Origin: Aradus depressus
Lineage: Eukaryota; Arthropoda; Insecta; Hemiptera; Aradidae
DNA length: 64,000 nucleotides
NCBI GenBank assembly: GCA_963662175.1
Contig: OY759216.1
Coordinates: forward strand, 38,829,087 to 38,893,086
Direction: 5' to 3'
Shown here: positions 12,800 to 22,400 of the stretch, piece by piece
Layout: the number at the start of each line of letters is the position of its first letter
Position numbering within the stretch: position 1 is the stretch's first letter
Program-made: the position numbers and the translations under genes
The notes under the pieces: generated by a model
Told to the model about the DNA's origin: nothing
The model's input: only the letters and a program-made list of their open reading frames with translations
Database searches by the model: none

Positions 12800-15700
12800 C
12801 TAAATTTCTATTTTATTTCGTTTTATAAATTGGAATATAGTAGGAATGAATTTGTCTTGGGAAGTTACTAACTGAGTGAGAAAATTTTCGACATTCTGCA
12901 ACATTACACATCCCTGTCTTGAATCGTCATATTTTATACATGACACAAAGATGTGTAACATGTCTTCCATATCACCGCATATATCGCAGTTCGGAGTATC
13001 AGCGAGTCTCATTAAATAAAGGTACTTGTTAACCCTGCCGTGGCCGGTTCTTATCCTGGTCAGGATAACGATCTGTGTCCTGCTAAGTTGTCTGTCTGTC
13101 CTGGTGAACCAGGGGACCTGCCTGGGACTCTTCTGGATCCTGTAGTAAAACTGTCCCTTGGTGTGACATGTTTCCTCGAAGCTCTTCCTCCATCTCTCTC
13201 CTGTCTCCCGTCTGACCTCCTGGAATAGGTCGTACACAGGTACGTACTGTTCACTTCTCACTTCTCTCAACTCTTCTGTCTGTTTGGCCAACGAGTCAGC
13301 CCTCTCATTCCCATACAGATTCACGTGTCCCGGTACCCATTGTATGACGTAGTCATTCTCAGTCTTATCAAGGAGTTTTATTATGTCATTCAGAATAACG
13401 TTATTTGTACTGCATCTGTACATATATTTTAACTGTTGGATGGAGACTTTTGAATCGGTTAGGATTACAATGCGATAGTTATTAAAATGACTTTCAGTAT
13501 AACCTATAGCTGTTTTTATCGCTTCAAGTTCTGCATTATTTATGGATAATAATTTGTGAAGTTTGTGGTTTATTGAATGGTGTGTTTGTGGATCATAAAT
13601 TCCTATCCCTACGTTGTCTTGAGACTTAGAGGCGTCAGTAAAAATTCTGTAGGTGTCTCTATATAATGTGTCCAGGTGATCCAGCGTCATATGTTTCAGA
13701 ACTACTGGGTTTAGTGTTTTTTTGCTTACATTTAAGTTAGGAATGTTGGTGTGTGTTTCTACTGTGATTTGGGTTATTGGTCGAAATGTATCAAATTTGT
13801 AAGGGCCGTTGTTTGGTTTGATGAGTTGTTTAATGTCTTGTAGTTGGAGGTTCTGTGTTGTAAGGTAAGTATTGAGTTGGGGGTTTTGATTGTTTATCAG
13901 TGTGTGCAATGGGTGGCACTGGTCTGAGTATATTTTGATGAGTTTTTTTTGGATGAGCCATTCCCTTCGAAGATTGAGCGGTATTTCCCCGGCTTCCGAG
14001 AGAAGGACATGGACGGGCGTGGTTCGAAAGGATCCTAGACATATTCTTAAAGCTTGGTTCTGAATGGTTTGAAGTTTGTGGATGAGAGGGGACTTCGAGC
14101 TATGGTAGATTTCACATCCGTAATCAGAGAGAGGCCTCACTATTGCTTTATACAGGATGAGCATGTTAGTAGGGTGAGCACCCCAGCTGATACCTGCCAG
14201 GGCTTTTAGAACATTTATACTTTTTTTAGATTTTGTAATTATTTCATCTAAATGAGTTTTAAAATTTAGTTTATTATCTAATGTTAGACCTAAAAATTTT
14301 TTTTGTTTTTCAGCATTAATGGATTTGTTGTTTACTTCCAACTTGATAATTTCAAATTTTATTCTTTTCTTCGTGAAAGGAACCAGTGCACATTTGTCCG
14401 GGTTTATTGTTAATTTGAGTTTGTCTAGTACCCTTGTAATGTGGTTGTATCCCTCGAGTATGATGTGAGTGGCTGTGTCTATTGTCCGTTGGGTGGTGAA
14501 TATGACGATGTCGTCGGCATACTGGATGAGGGTGAGTTGCTGAGGCAGGTCGTGATGGAGCTGGTTGGTGTAGATGTTGAAGAGGAGAGGAGACCAGACG
14601 TCCCCCTGCAGGAGCCCCCGCTCGCTCTCCCCCACCACCTCCCCCTCGGCCGTCTTGATGAAGAATCTCTTCTTTCGGATGCATTCGTAGATCCATCTAA
14701 TTATCTTGTCCGGCACTCTGCTTTCTATTAGTCTGTCCATCAGGCTTTGGGTTTGGACATTATCATAAGCCTTATTGATATCGATGAATAGTGCAAGGAG
14801 TATCTGCTTCTTTCTGAATGCTTCTTCTACGGCACTGACTAGCAACATGAGGGCATCCGCAGTTGACCTGCACTTTCTAAATCCCAGGGAGTAGGGGCTC
14901 AACAGTCGATGTTTCTCTACAAACCATTCCAATCGGTTTTTTATCATACCATTTATGATCTTAGCCAGACATGGGATCAGGGCTATTCCACGATATGAAC
15001 TTACTAGCTCCAGGTTTTTATGTGGTTTTGGAATGGGAATGATGTTAATGTTCCGCCACTCCTCCGGTAGTTCGCATCTAGAAAACATACCATTGTACAT
15101 TTCTAGTAATGTTTCCTTTGCTTCGGTGGGGAGATACTTCACCATTTCATAGTTGACTTCATCCCTGCCAGGTGCGCTACCTTTCTTTCTGTAGAGGACT
15201 GCTTCTAGCTCCGACATCTGGAATGGTTGAGTCATGAACGGGACTTCACTGTCGTCACAGTGCCTTCTCCTCAGTGGGATCACATATGTACCCAGTTTCT
15301 CCTCCTTTCTGATTGAAGCTAGAAAGTCAGTAGCTGCATTTTTATTTTCTATTATCTTGTTTTTTTCTTGTTGAAATTTGCCTCGGATCGCTCTTATGTT
15401 TTTCCACATAACATTTAGCATATTAGGAGTGACGTTTTCCGTAAATTCTATCCAACATTTTTTTTTTTCTTCTCTTATCAATTTTTTTGTTAAGTTAATT
15501 TTTTGTCTCATTTCTTTATAAGTCTGAAGTGTCATATTCTTCTTGAAGTTTTTGATTGAATCTATTTTTCCTTCATGTGCTTTTTTTATATCATCATTCC
15601 ACCAGCATTTTGCCTTGACTTTGCGATTTGGTCCGGTCTTATGTCGTGGAATAGCTTTGTCTCCAGCCCTGTTCATGATGGCTATCAGGTGGTTGATGTT

Positions 15701-16492
15701 AGTTATGCTGGTGGTCGCTAACTCCTTTTCGACTTCCGTCTGATACGTGGTGTAGTCTGCCTGTCTGAAGTTCCTCCGGTCAGTGTACGGTCTGTTCGGG
15801 GTGAGTGGAGTGTCCAGCTGTGCTTGGGTGAGGATGGGAAGGTGGTCGCTACCCATCGAGTCGTCCAACACCTGCCAAATGAGGCTGTGAACCAGGTCTG
15901 GGGTGGCTAGGGTTAAGTCCACACAGGACCGAGCTTGGCTCGGCTGAGTTAGTCGGGTTTCAGATCCGTCGTTCAGTAAGATCAGCCGAGAGTCGTCCAG
16001 TTCTTCACTAATCAGTCGTCCTTGTCTTGACTCACTACTACTGCCCCACACCGGGCTGTTCCCATTTAAATCTCCACAAAGTATAGAAAAGTTTTTACTT
16101 TCTACTTCAAAAAATAATTTCTTAATTTGATTTTTATTGAGGTAATTATTAGGAGCTATATAAACATTAAATATTGATATTTTAGGTCGGGAGTTTACAA
16201 TTTGAATTCCGATGACTTCTATATTGTTAATGGGTTGAATGTCTATTTTTTCAAAAATTAACCCCTTATGGAGGAGGAACGCCACCCCTCCGTAGCCATC
16301 GCTCCGGTCCTGCCTATAGAGTTGATAGTTGGCCGTCGAGAAGGTCAGTTCCGGTCTAAGCCACGTCTCCTGAAAAACTCCCACGTGAATCCCATTTACG
16401 TTTAGAAAATTAGTTATTTCTGACCATTTATTTTTGATACTTCGACAGTTTAACTGCACAATGTTTATATTTTGATTTTGAATTTTATTCAT
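12800..16492 (-). CDS. Non-LTR retrotransposon ORF2: endonuclease, RT, RNase H
   Basis: A 1,230-codon intact frame for the element's replication enzyme. An APE-type (EEP) endonuclease occupies about residues 8-230: NIVQLNCRSIKNK, FQETWL, CGDLNGNSPVWGS and GSDHLPI supply the metal and catalytic positions. Reverse transcriptase lies at about 430-720, with motif A FIDINKAYD near 570 and the catalytic YADD near 658. The usual QGSVLSP motif is QGDVWSP here. An RNase H domain follows at about 945-1,070 (FTDAS, NNAELEAI, LTDSK, GNERADSLA), with all expected acidic residues present. A CCHC motif near 1,168 (CDICG, H, C) closes the protein. It follows ORF1 by 150 bases. No stop or frameshift is seen. 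Confidence 0.93.
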   Translation of the reverse strand: MNKIQNQNINIVQLNCRSIKNKWSEITNFLNVNGIHVGVFQETWLRPELTFSTANYQLYRQDRSDGYGGVAFLLHKGLIFEKIDIQPINNIEVIGIQIVNSRPKISIFNVYIAPNNYLNKNQIKKLFFEVESKNFSILCGDLNGNSPVWGSSSESRQGRLISEELDDSRLILLNDGSETRLTQPSQARSCVDLTLATPDLVHSLIWQVLDDSMGSDHLPILTQAQLDTPLTPNRPYTDRRNFRQADYTTYQTEVEKELATTSITNINHLIAIMNRAGDKAIPRHKTGPNRKVKAKCWWNDDIKKAHEGKIDSIKNFKKNMTLQTYKEMRQKINLTKKLIREEKKKCWIEFTENVTPNMLNVMWKNIRAIRGKFQQEKNKIIENKNAATDFLASIRKEEKLGTYVIPLRRRHCDDSEVPFMTQPFQMSELEAVLYRKKGSAPGRDEVNYEMVKYLPTEAKETLLEMYNGMFSRCELPEEWRNINIIPIPKPHKNLELVSSYRGIALIPCLAKIINGMIKNRLEWFVEKHRLLSPYSLGFRKCRSTADALMLLVSAVEEAFRKKQILLALFIDINKAYDNVQTQSLMDRLIESRVPDKIIRWIYECIRKKRFFIKTAEGEVVGESERGLLQGDVWSPLLFNIYTNQLHHDLPQQLTLIQYADDIVIFTTQRTIDTATHIILEGYNHITRVLDKLKLTINPDKCALVPFTKKRIKFEIIKLEVNNKSINAEKQKKFLGLTLDNKLNFKTHLDEIITKSKKSINVLKALAGISWGAHPTNMLILYKAIVRPLSDYGCEIYHSSKSPLIHKLQTIQNQALRICLGSFRTTPVHVLLSEAGEIPLNLRREWLIQKKLIKIYSDQCHPLHTLINNQNPQLNTYLTTQNLQLQDIKQLIKPNNGPYKFDTFRPITQITVETHTNIPNLNVSKKTLNPVVLKHMTLDHLDTLYRDTYRIFTDASKSQDNVGIGIYDPQTHHSINHKLHKLLSINNAELEAIKTAIGYTESHFNNYRIVILTDSKVSIQQLKYMYRCSTNNVILNDIIKLLDKTENDYVIQWVPGHVNLYGNERADSLAKQTEELREVRSEQYVPVYDLFQEVRRETGERWRKSFEETCHTKGQFYYRIQKSPRQVPWFTRTDRQLSRTQIVILTRIRTGHGRVNKYLYLMRLADTPNCDICGDMEDMLHIFVSCIKYDDSRQGCVMLQNVENFLTQLVTSQDKFIPTIFQFIKRNKIEI

Positions 16493-16642
16493 AGAATTTT
16501 AAAGCTTTTGTAAATGTATTTTATGTTACCAATTGTTTAAAAACGAGAAGAAAAAAAAATAATAATACGAGACCTGACAAATAAAAGAAAAAAAAAAACA
16601 AACAGATTATTTGCGACACAGTAAATGTAGGGATTGTATGTA

Positions 16643-17953
16643 TCAATCGTCCTTGCCTTTCTGCGATATTGATGATCCTACTTGAGGATTAATTTTATTT
16701 ACTATTTCTTGATTTTCGTCGACAATATTATACAAAGTTCCACCTACTAAATTAATTAGATCTATCTCGTTGTTTTCTTTTGAACTTATTTTGTGAATTA
16801 ACTGGGTCAGCATGTCGATCAGTCGTTCCTGAACGGTAGTTTTATGAGGATTGTTGGTTATAGGACGGGATATGGATGTAGTTGAACCGGAAACCAGAGG
16901 AAAGGGGGGTGGCGGTCGGGGGGGCGAGCTGAGAGGCGAGGAAGAGGGTCGTTTCGTAGATATCGTTTTCGTAATTCGACCATAGCTCGGACCTGGCACG
17001 GGTGATATCATTGCCGCTCTTGGCATGAAATTTATATTTTTTACTGTCGGTAGATCAGGGTATTCTGTTAGAGCTGAGAATCTATTAAACGAAACAAAAT
17101 TACTTTTCTTGTGAGTTTCAGCGGCCTCTTTATATGGGATTCCCTTTTCTGCCATGGTTCGCTTGATGCTTTTTTGTCTGTTATATTCGGTACAGTTGTT
17201 CCTATCAGTGGGCTTGTGGGGTGTTTTGCAATGGATGCAATTAGTCAGGTTGGGACAGGAATCTTCTTCGTGGTCCGGCTCTTCCCGACCGCAATTACCG
17301 CATCTAATTTTACTTTTACAGAATTTTTTAATATGGTTGAAATTATAGCAACGGAAACATTGAACTACATTATAAACATATGGTTCTACTTTACGCGGTG
17401 CTAAAAACAAATGTACTTTTTCAGGAAGATTTTGAGAGTAAAAGTAAATTTTAACAGACCCGGAATTTACATATTTAGTTTCCCCGTTCTCGTCTCTTAT
17501 CCTTCTCTTTATGCGAACAACATCCAAGATTGTGGTTTTACTTGACAAATTTTCTTTAATTTCACATTCTTCCATGTCGAGGGGGATGTTTCGGATTACT
17601 CCTATTCTATTGACACATTGTATCGGAATATATGCTTCACATTTCAGTATTTTAATAACTGGGTGGGATACAAAGGAATTAGCCAGGTCCGGTTTCAGAA
17701 AATTTACTTTGACTTTTTTATTATTCACTCTGTTAATTTCTATAAATTTTACATTATATTGCATCAATATTTTACCCACCTTTATTTCATGTAAGTCGTA
17801 TTCTGCTTGTAATATTACATAAAACGGGCCTTGAAAATAAGGCAGGTATTTAGCGTTAATTTTTTTTGCTACTGTCTCCTTGTTATTCATTGACTCATTT
17901 ATATTTATATTTTGACCTGTGTCAGTAATATCTGGAGGCTCCGAGTCCTCCAT
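16643..17953 (-). CDS. Non-LTR retrotransposon ORF1 (Gag-like, three zinc knuckles)
   Basis: Nucleic-acid-binding structural protein of the retrotransposon, thought in this class to coat the element RNA and escort it to DNA. The frame is open from 17,998, but I prefer the internal Met that starts MEDSEPPD because the first 15 residues are hydrophobic and unlike ORF1 starts. Three tandem zinc knuckles lie in the middle: CFRCYNFNHIKKFC, CGNCGREEPDHEEDSC and CIHCKTPHKPTDRNNC. A domain of RRM/PRE_C2HC character (about residues 35-190) precedes them. The C-terminus is Pro/Ser-rich (PSSSPLSSPPRPPPP) and then acidic. It is in register with ORF2 as part of one intact element. Confidence 0.88.
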   Translation of the reverse strand: MEDSEPPDITDTGQNININESMNNKETVAKKINAKYLPYFQGPFYVILQAEYDLHEIKVGKILMQYNVKFIEINRVNNKKVKVNFLKPDLANSFVSHPVIKILKCEAYIPIQCVNRIGVIRNIPLDMEECEIKENLSSKTTILDVVRIKRRIRDENGETKYVNSGSVKIYFYSQNLPEKVHLFLAPRKVEPYVYNVVQCFRCYNFNHIKKFCKSKIRCGNCGREEPDHEEDSCPNLTNCIHCKTPHKPTDRNNCTEYNRQKSIKRTMAEKGIPYKEAAETHKKSNFVSFNRFSALTEYPDLPTVKNINFMPRAAMISPVPGPSYGRITKTISTKRPSSSPLSSPPRPPPPFPLVSGSTTSISRPITNNPHKTTVQERLIDMLTQLIHKISSKENNEIDLINLVGGTLYNIVDENQEIVNKINPQVGSSISQKGKDD

Positions 17954-18130
17954 TTTCTTATTAACTAAAACTAAAACTATTAACTGGTATGAAATCAATC
18001 GAGATAAATAATATTAGATATATGAATTAACAAAGAAGAGAAAAAAAAGGAACTTAGCTGTGTATACGAGTTGAGTGAGTTAATCCTCTGGACACGATGT
18101 AAACTCTACCACTGGTAACCACAGACTGTG

Positions 18131-19350
18131 TAGATGTTTCTTTCTTTCAATATTAGTTTTATATAACACCACAGTTTTATACAGTAGGAGAGCAACCAGT
18201 CGAAAGCCTATCTCTTAAAACCACAGCATCTAATGTGACGTGAAACCCAAAAATGAAAATTAAAAAAATAAATGTCACTTATAGCCTTAATAATGAACTA
18301 ACGGCCTGTTCAAATTCTGTGAATTAATCTGGGCGTTTTCATTAGATTATCAATTAAAGTAAGTTATTAATTGCTTACCTCTGAATTTGAAAAAGTATGC
18401 ACCTGGTTTGTGTTAGTTATTGTGACTCATTCCAAGGCTTTAACTACGAGTTCATATCGCCTACTACCAGAACGTTCTTTCGTCACTGGTGAACATGTGC
18501 CTGTCTCTACTGTGGGACTCATAAATTTTGCCAAACCAGGTTTATTAACCTAGGGTAAGGGAATATAACGAGTAACTGACATCGTACAGGTCGGGATCTT
18601 CGCTTAGCGTCCCATCCAAAGGACGGCGTGCTCAATTTTTTTTTAACTCCCAGATAAAAAAACCCAAGGGCCTCGGCCGAGTTTCGAGCCCGCTATCTTA
18701 AACTCAGTAGGCAAGCACGCTTACTCTGAGCTCCCGGCGCTCTCAAGAGGAGATCAATTTTGTATAAAATAGATTTCTGGAAGGAATCTCTATGAATGAA
18801 GTTGAGGATCTGAATTTTTATTTTGCCTCTCCATCTAGCCTCATTAATCTGACTTAATGCCCAAGGTGTCGACCTAAATTCACGAAGTTCTTATGGTTGT
18901 CCCAGCCAATAGATAGCCTGGCACCTCAATTTGGAGTGTAGATTCTTCACTGTAATTAAATTTCAGAAAAATGAAGCTTGTAATATGGTCGTCTGCCATG
19001 TTGGCGTGTAACCCAAAAATTAAAAATAAATTTCCCTTATAGCCTCATTAATGAACGAAGCCAACTAATTACCACGTTCACTCTACTTATTTCTATATTT
19101 TAGCTGAAAAAGACAATTACAACATGTATTCAAATAATAAAACTCAAATAAAAAAAAAAATTTGTAATATAAATAAATATGTACATAGATTACATAAACA
19201 CGAGACAAACAATGGCAAGTTTTGCGAACGCTCGCACATCAAAACGTTATTAGTGTCCTTGTCAATTCAAGTCTAGTCCTACAGAATTTTTTTATTTATT
19301 TTTCAATAATCATAAGATTAATTTCTTCTCAACAGACATTTAGACCAAAA
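18131..19350. other. Gap between the retrotransposon and the catalase-like stop codon
   Basis: It contains one SINE (18,412-18,743) and AT-rich unique sequence. The right end holds the probable polyadenylation signal of the catalase-like gene: on the minus strand AATAAA lies about 60 bases past the stop (T-rich TTTATTTATT near 19,288 on +). Confidence 0.45.
18412..18743 (-). mobile_element. tRNA-derived SINE (family A), near full-length
   Basis: A minus-strand copy with its head at the right (GAGCTCCCGGCGC on +), B-box GAGTTTCGAGCCC on +, the body, and a tail beginning GTTATTGTGACTCATTCC at the left. It contains scattered substitutions and a run of nine T in the body, so it is older than the copy at 36,851. 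Confidence 0.75.
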
Positions 19351-19425
19351 TTACAATTGAAGTACACGCTTCATTAGTGTACCGAACTCCTCATCAACTT
19401 TTAAAAAATTAATCACGGCTCTCTC
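19351..19425 (-). CDS. Catalase-like, last coding exon
   Basis: Acceptor TTTTTCAG, then [15 protein letters not shown] and a stop after VLQL. It matches the final helix of catalase (KKAVKNF in human) and joins in phase 0 to FIQ of the exon at 25,432. It is separated from that exon by 6 kb of transposon-filled intron. Confidence 0.85.
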   Translation of the reverse strand, partial: ERAVINFLKVDEEFGTLMKRVLQL

Positions 19426-22400
19426 CTGAAAAAAAAAAAATACACAAATGGTAAATAAATGAAACGAAAAGAGAAGTAAAAATATGATATCGTCTTTGCC
19501 GGTATGAAACCTCGAAAATTTTTTAACATTTTTCATCTAATCTTACGCTGTATAAACGGTATGAGGTGCTGTTTCACTCCACACCGCCAGACATCCTAAC
19601 ATAGTTAATGAAACATCAAATTTAAAAAGCCAAGTTTTAATACAAAAAAGTGTATCTTCTAAGTGTTATGGACCGTTAGAAACCTACTACATATATTAAT
19701 TGGCACATAGGAAGTTTCTTCATATATGACCCAGTTAAAGAGGGAAACAACTCCGAAACCTTAGCTTAGAGTTAAAGAGAAATTAAGTTTTTTATTGCCT
19801 CATTAAAAAAACAAATGAGGCGTTGACAATGAAAAGGAGGTAAGTGCCAAAAATGAAATTTTCCAAGAGAAGCAAAAAACCAATTTGAGGCATGAATAAA
19901 TAACATGAACGGCGGCATCTTGTGACATCGCTCAAAACTAAACGAGAGGAGATAAGAACTTACCTCCTTTTCAACGCTATTGGCCTTGGAACATAGAATC
20001 GTTTCAGTGAAAAAACTCATTTTCGGCAACTATGGCACTTACCTCCTTTTCATTGTCAACGCCTCAAATTATGTACACATTAGCCAAGAAAGTTCTATTC
20101 TCTTCAGTAAATTTCGAAAACTACGACTTAGAGCTCTCGAAAACTGATTTTCATTTTATCTAACATTACCTACTGGCAATAATTCCAAATCTTAAAATCG
20201 GGAGTTGTATCCCTCTTGAACTGGAGCTATTGAAGAAATTCACATTTCACAAGACTAGAAGACATTTATTTTTATATGTGATAGTAAGATGTTGTGGGAC
20301 TAGATTTCTAATAGAAATAAAAGACGTTGTCTTCCCACTGTTTTATTTATACCAGAACCGGTTTTCGACGCAACAGCGTCATCATCAGTGGTTGTCTGGA
20401 AGTTATCTTCCAACCGCTGTGCTGTGTGGGTGGATGAACCACTGATGATGACGCTGTTGCGTCGAAAACCGGTTCTGGTATAAATAAAACAGTGGGAAGA
20501 CAACGTCTTTTGTTTCTACATTTATTTTTATTATTACATTTATACTTATAGTTTCCCACAAATTTTCAGTTGACTAAATATTTATTCGATTTTTAGATGA
20601 TCAACTCTGATCCAACATAACTAAACACATACCAAAGGAGTCTACAGAACTTCAATCTTCCTGGAAGGTTTCAAGTATCGCAATGTTACCAAACTCCCTC
20701 AATGAAAAAATAATAAAAACATATTTTTCAATTCATGTTTTAACGTAAATAACTGTTTTGAATGTAATTATTATTTTTTTTAAATTCATACCATAGTACT
20801 CACAATTTAGAGTCGATATTCCTTTGCGCATATTGTTAGTTCCCTGAATATTTCTACCATTTTAACTAAGTCCGTATACTGGTAGAATATATTGAAGTGA
20901 CCTTTGCTTGGGGCTTTAAACTTTTATTAATTACTATGAAAATGATTTTACTTTTGGGGTTAACATGCGTACTCAGAAGGTGAACTAGGCTGTAGAGAAT
21001 TTAGAGAACAATTTATAAGACAACATACATTTATTAACACAATTATTGACATATATTAGTGAGGCGTCCCTCCATAATCGCACATCTGGAATAAAATATC
21101 TATCAAACATGAAATAAATTATATAGACTTAAATGTTCTGGTAACTCCCGCAACATGAAGGTGTCTATTGATGCTCATCCAGCCATTCGTCTCGATGTCG
21201 GAGAAATGTAAAATAAATGATTCCGTTACCTTGTAAGTCTTCTTTTTCTAACCACGCTTAAGTCGGTGGTCTCTCCTCCAGGATCCACGACGATTGAGGA
21301 ACTTCCAGTCCCTTCGAAGTAGGCAGCAGGGATGATTTCCCTCTAGCAGCAAAATGTGAGTCTTCGGTCTCCTACGTCCGGTCAAACAGGAGTCTCCTTC
21401 TTCCCACAGCTCAGCCAGGAATGTCTTCTCCCTCAATAGCTCAACTCTGACTCCTTTCTCGTAGCTGAACGAGGACCGACTAACTCCTCTGATAGCTGAC
21501 TGAAGACTGTCTACCTCCTCTGACACATCAGCCACGACTCTCTGATACTTCAGCAGCTCATCTAGGACCGACTACCTCCTCTGATAGCTCAACTAGGACT
21601 CACTCTTCATACCACACTTCAGCGAGGAATCCTCCAATTTCCATCCCCTCCACTTTATGTATCTTCCACTAGTGCGCTTCTCGTGGTCGCTCTCATAATT
21701 ATAATTACAATCGTTCTGGGATATGCGATATATCACAATTGCCTCCCTTTGATTAAAAAAATTGCGGAGATACATTAGTTAAGGTAGCGACGTAATTTTT
21801 TTCTCTTCACTTGGCTCTAACTTCACTCACTTCTTATACTACACTGTACAATTTTATACAATATTACAATTTTTTACAATATATAACGATGGCTTTAAAA
21901 ATGGCTTGTATATGTTAGTCTGTTTCGTACTTTATCAACTTCGTCCTGTCTGTCTGTCTCATATTTTATCAGCTTTGTACTGTCGGCTTATTTAATTAAA
22001 TTATTACTTTAAATTATTTATTCTTTATTATTTATTCCTCAAATTCTCCTTAAATTCTTTATTATTCATCGATACATGTGCCTTGGTAATAAAATTCCTT
22101 TTTAACTATCAACCTTCATTTTCCTGCTATCATATCTCATTCCAAATACCCCACTTAGGTATCAATTATTAACGACGACCGACGAAGAATGCTTCCACAG
22201 CATTAAAATACTAATAACGACGAAATATGCTCTCAACGCATCTATATCCACAATTACTACCACAATTATCGACGAAGAATGTCTTTCCTGACATCGTAGA
22301 TTGGCCCTATTTCGGCTCACAAAATTCTTCATAAACTTTCATATCATTATTTATCGTCTAATATCCTTCTCTGTTTAATAATTACCATTACCATTTCTTT

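Larger units (their letters stand above)
12563..18130 (-). mobile_element. Full-length non-LTR retrotransposon (I/Jockey-like)
   Basis: On the minus strand this is a complete element: a 5' UTR, ORF1 with zinc knuckles, a 150-bp spacer, ORF2 with endonuclease, RT and RNase H, a short 3' UTR and an A tail of nearly 60 bases (T-run at 12,563-12,620 on +). TAGATG precedes the T-run and also follows the opposite end at 18,131-18,136, so it is a likely target-site duplication. The inferred 5' end would then read CACAGTCTGTGG. Both ORFs are open, which suggests a young, possibly mobile copy. The RNase H domain and CCHC ORF1 fit the I superfamily and relatives; clade assignment needs an RT tree. Confidence 0.88.

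Noticed and set aside
21248..21535. 95-codon ORF in each LTR (identical at 24,397-24,684)
   Set aside because: It lies wholly inside the LTR repeats, crosses expected regulatory regions and matches no family; the identity only reflects LTR identity.
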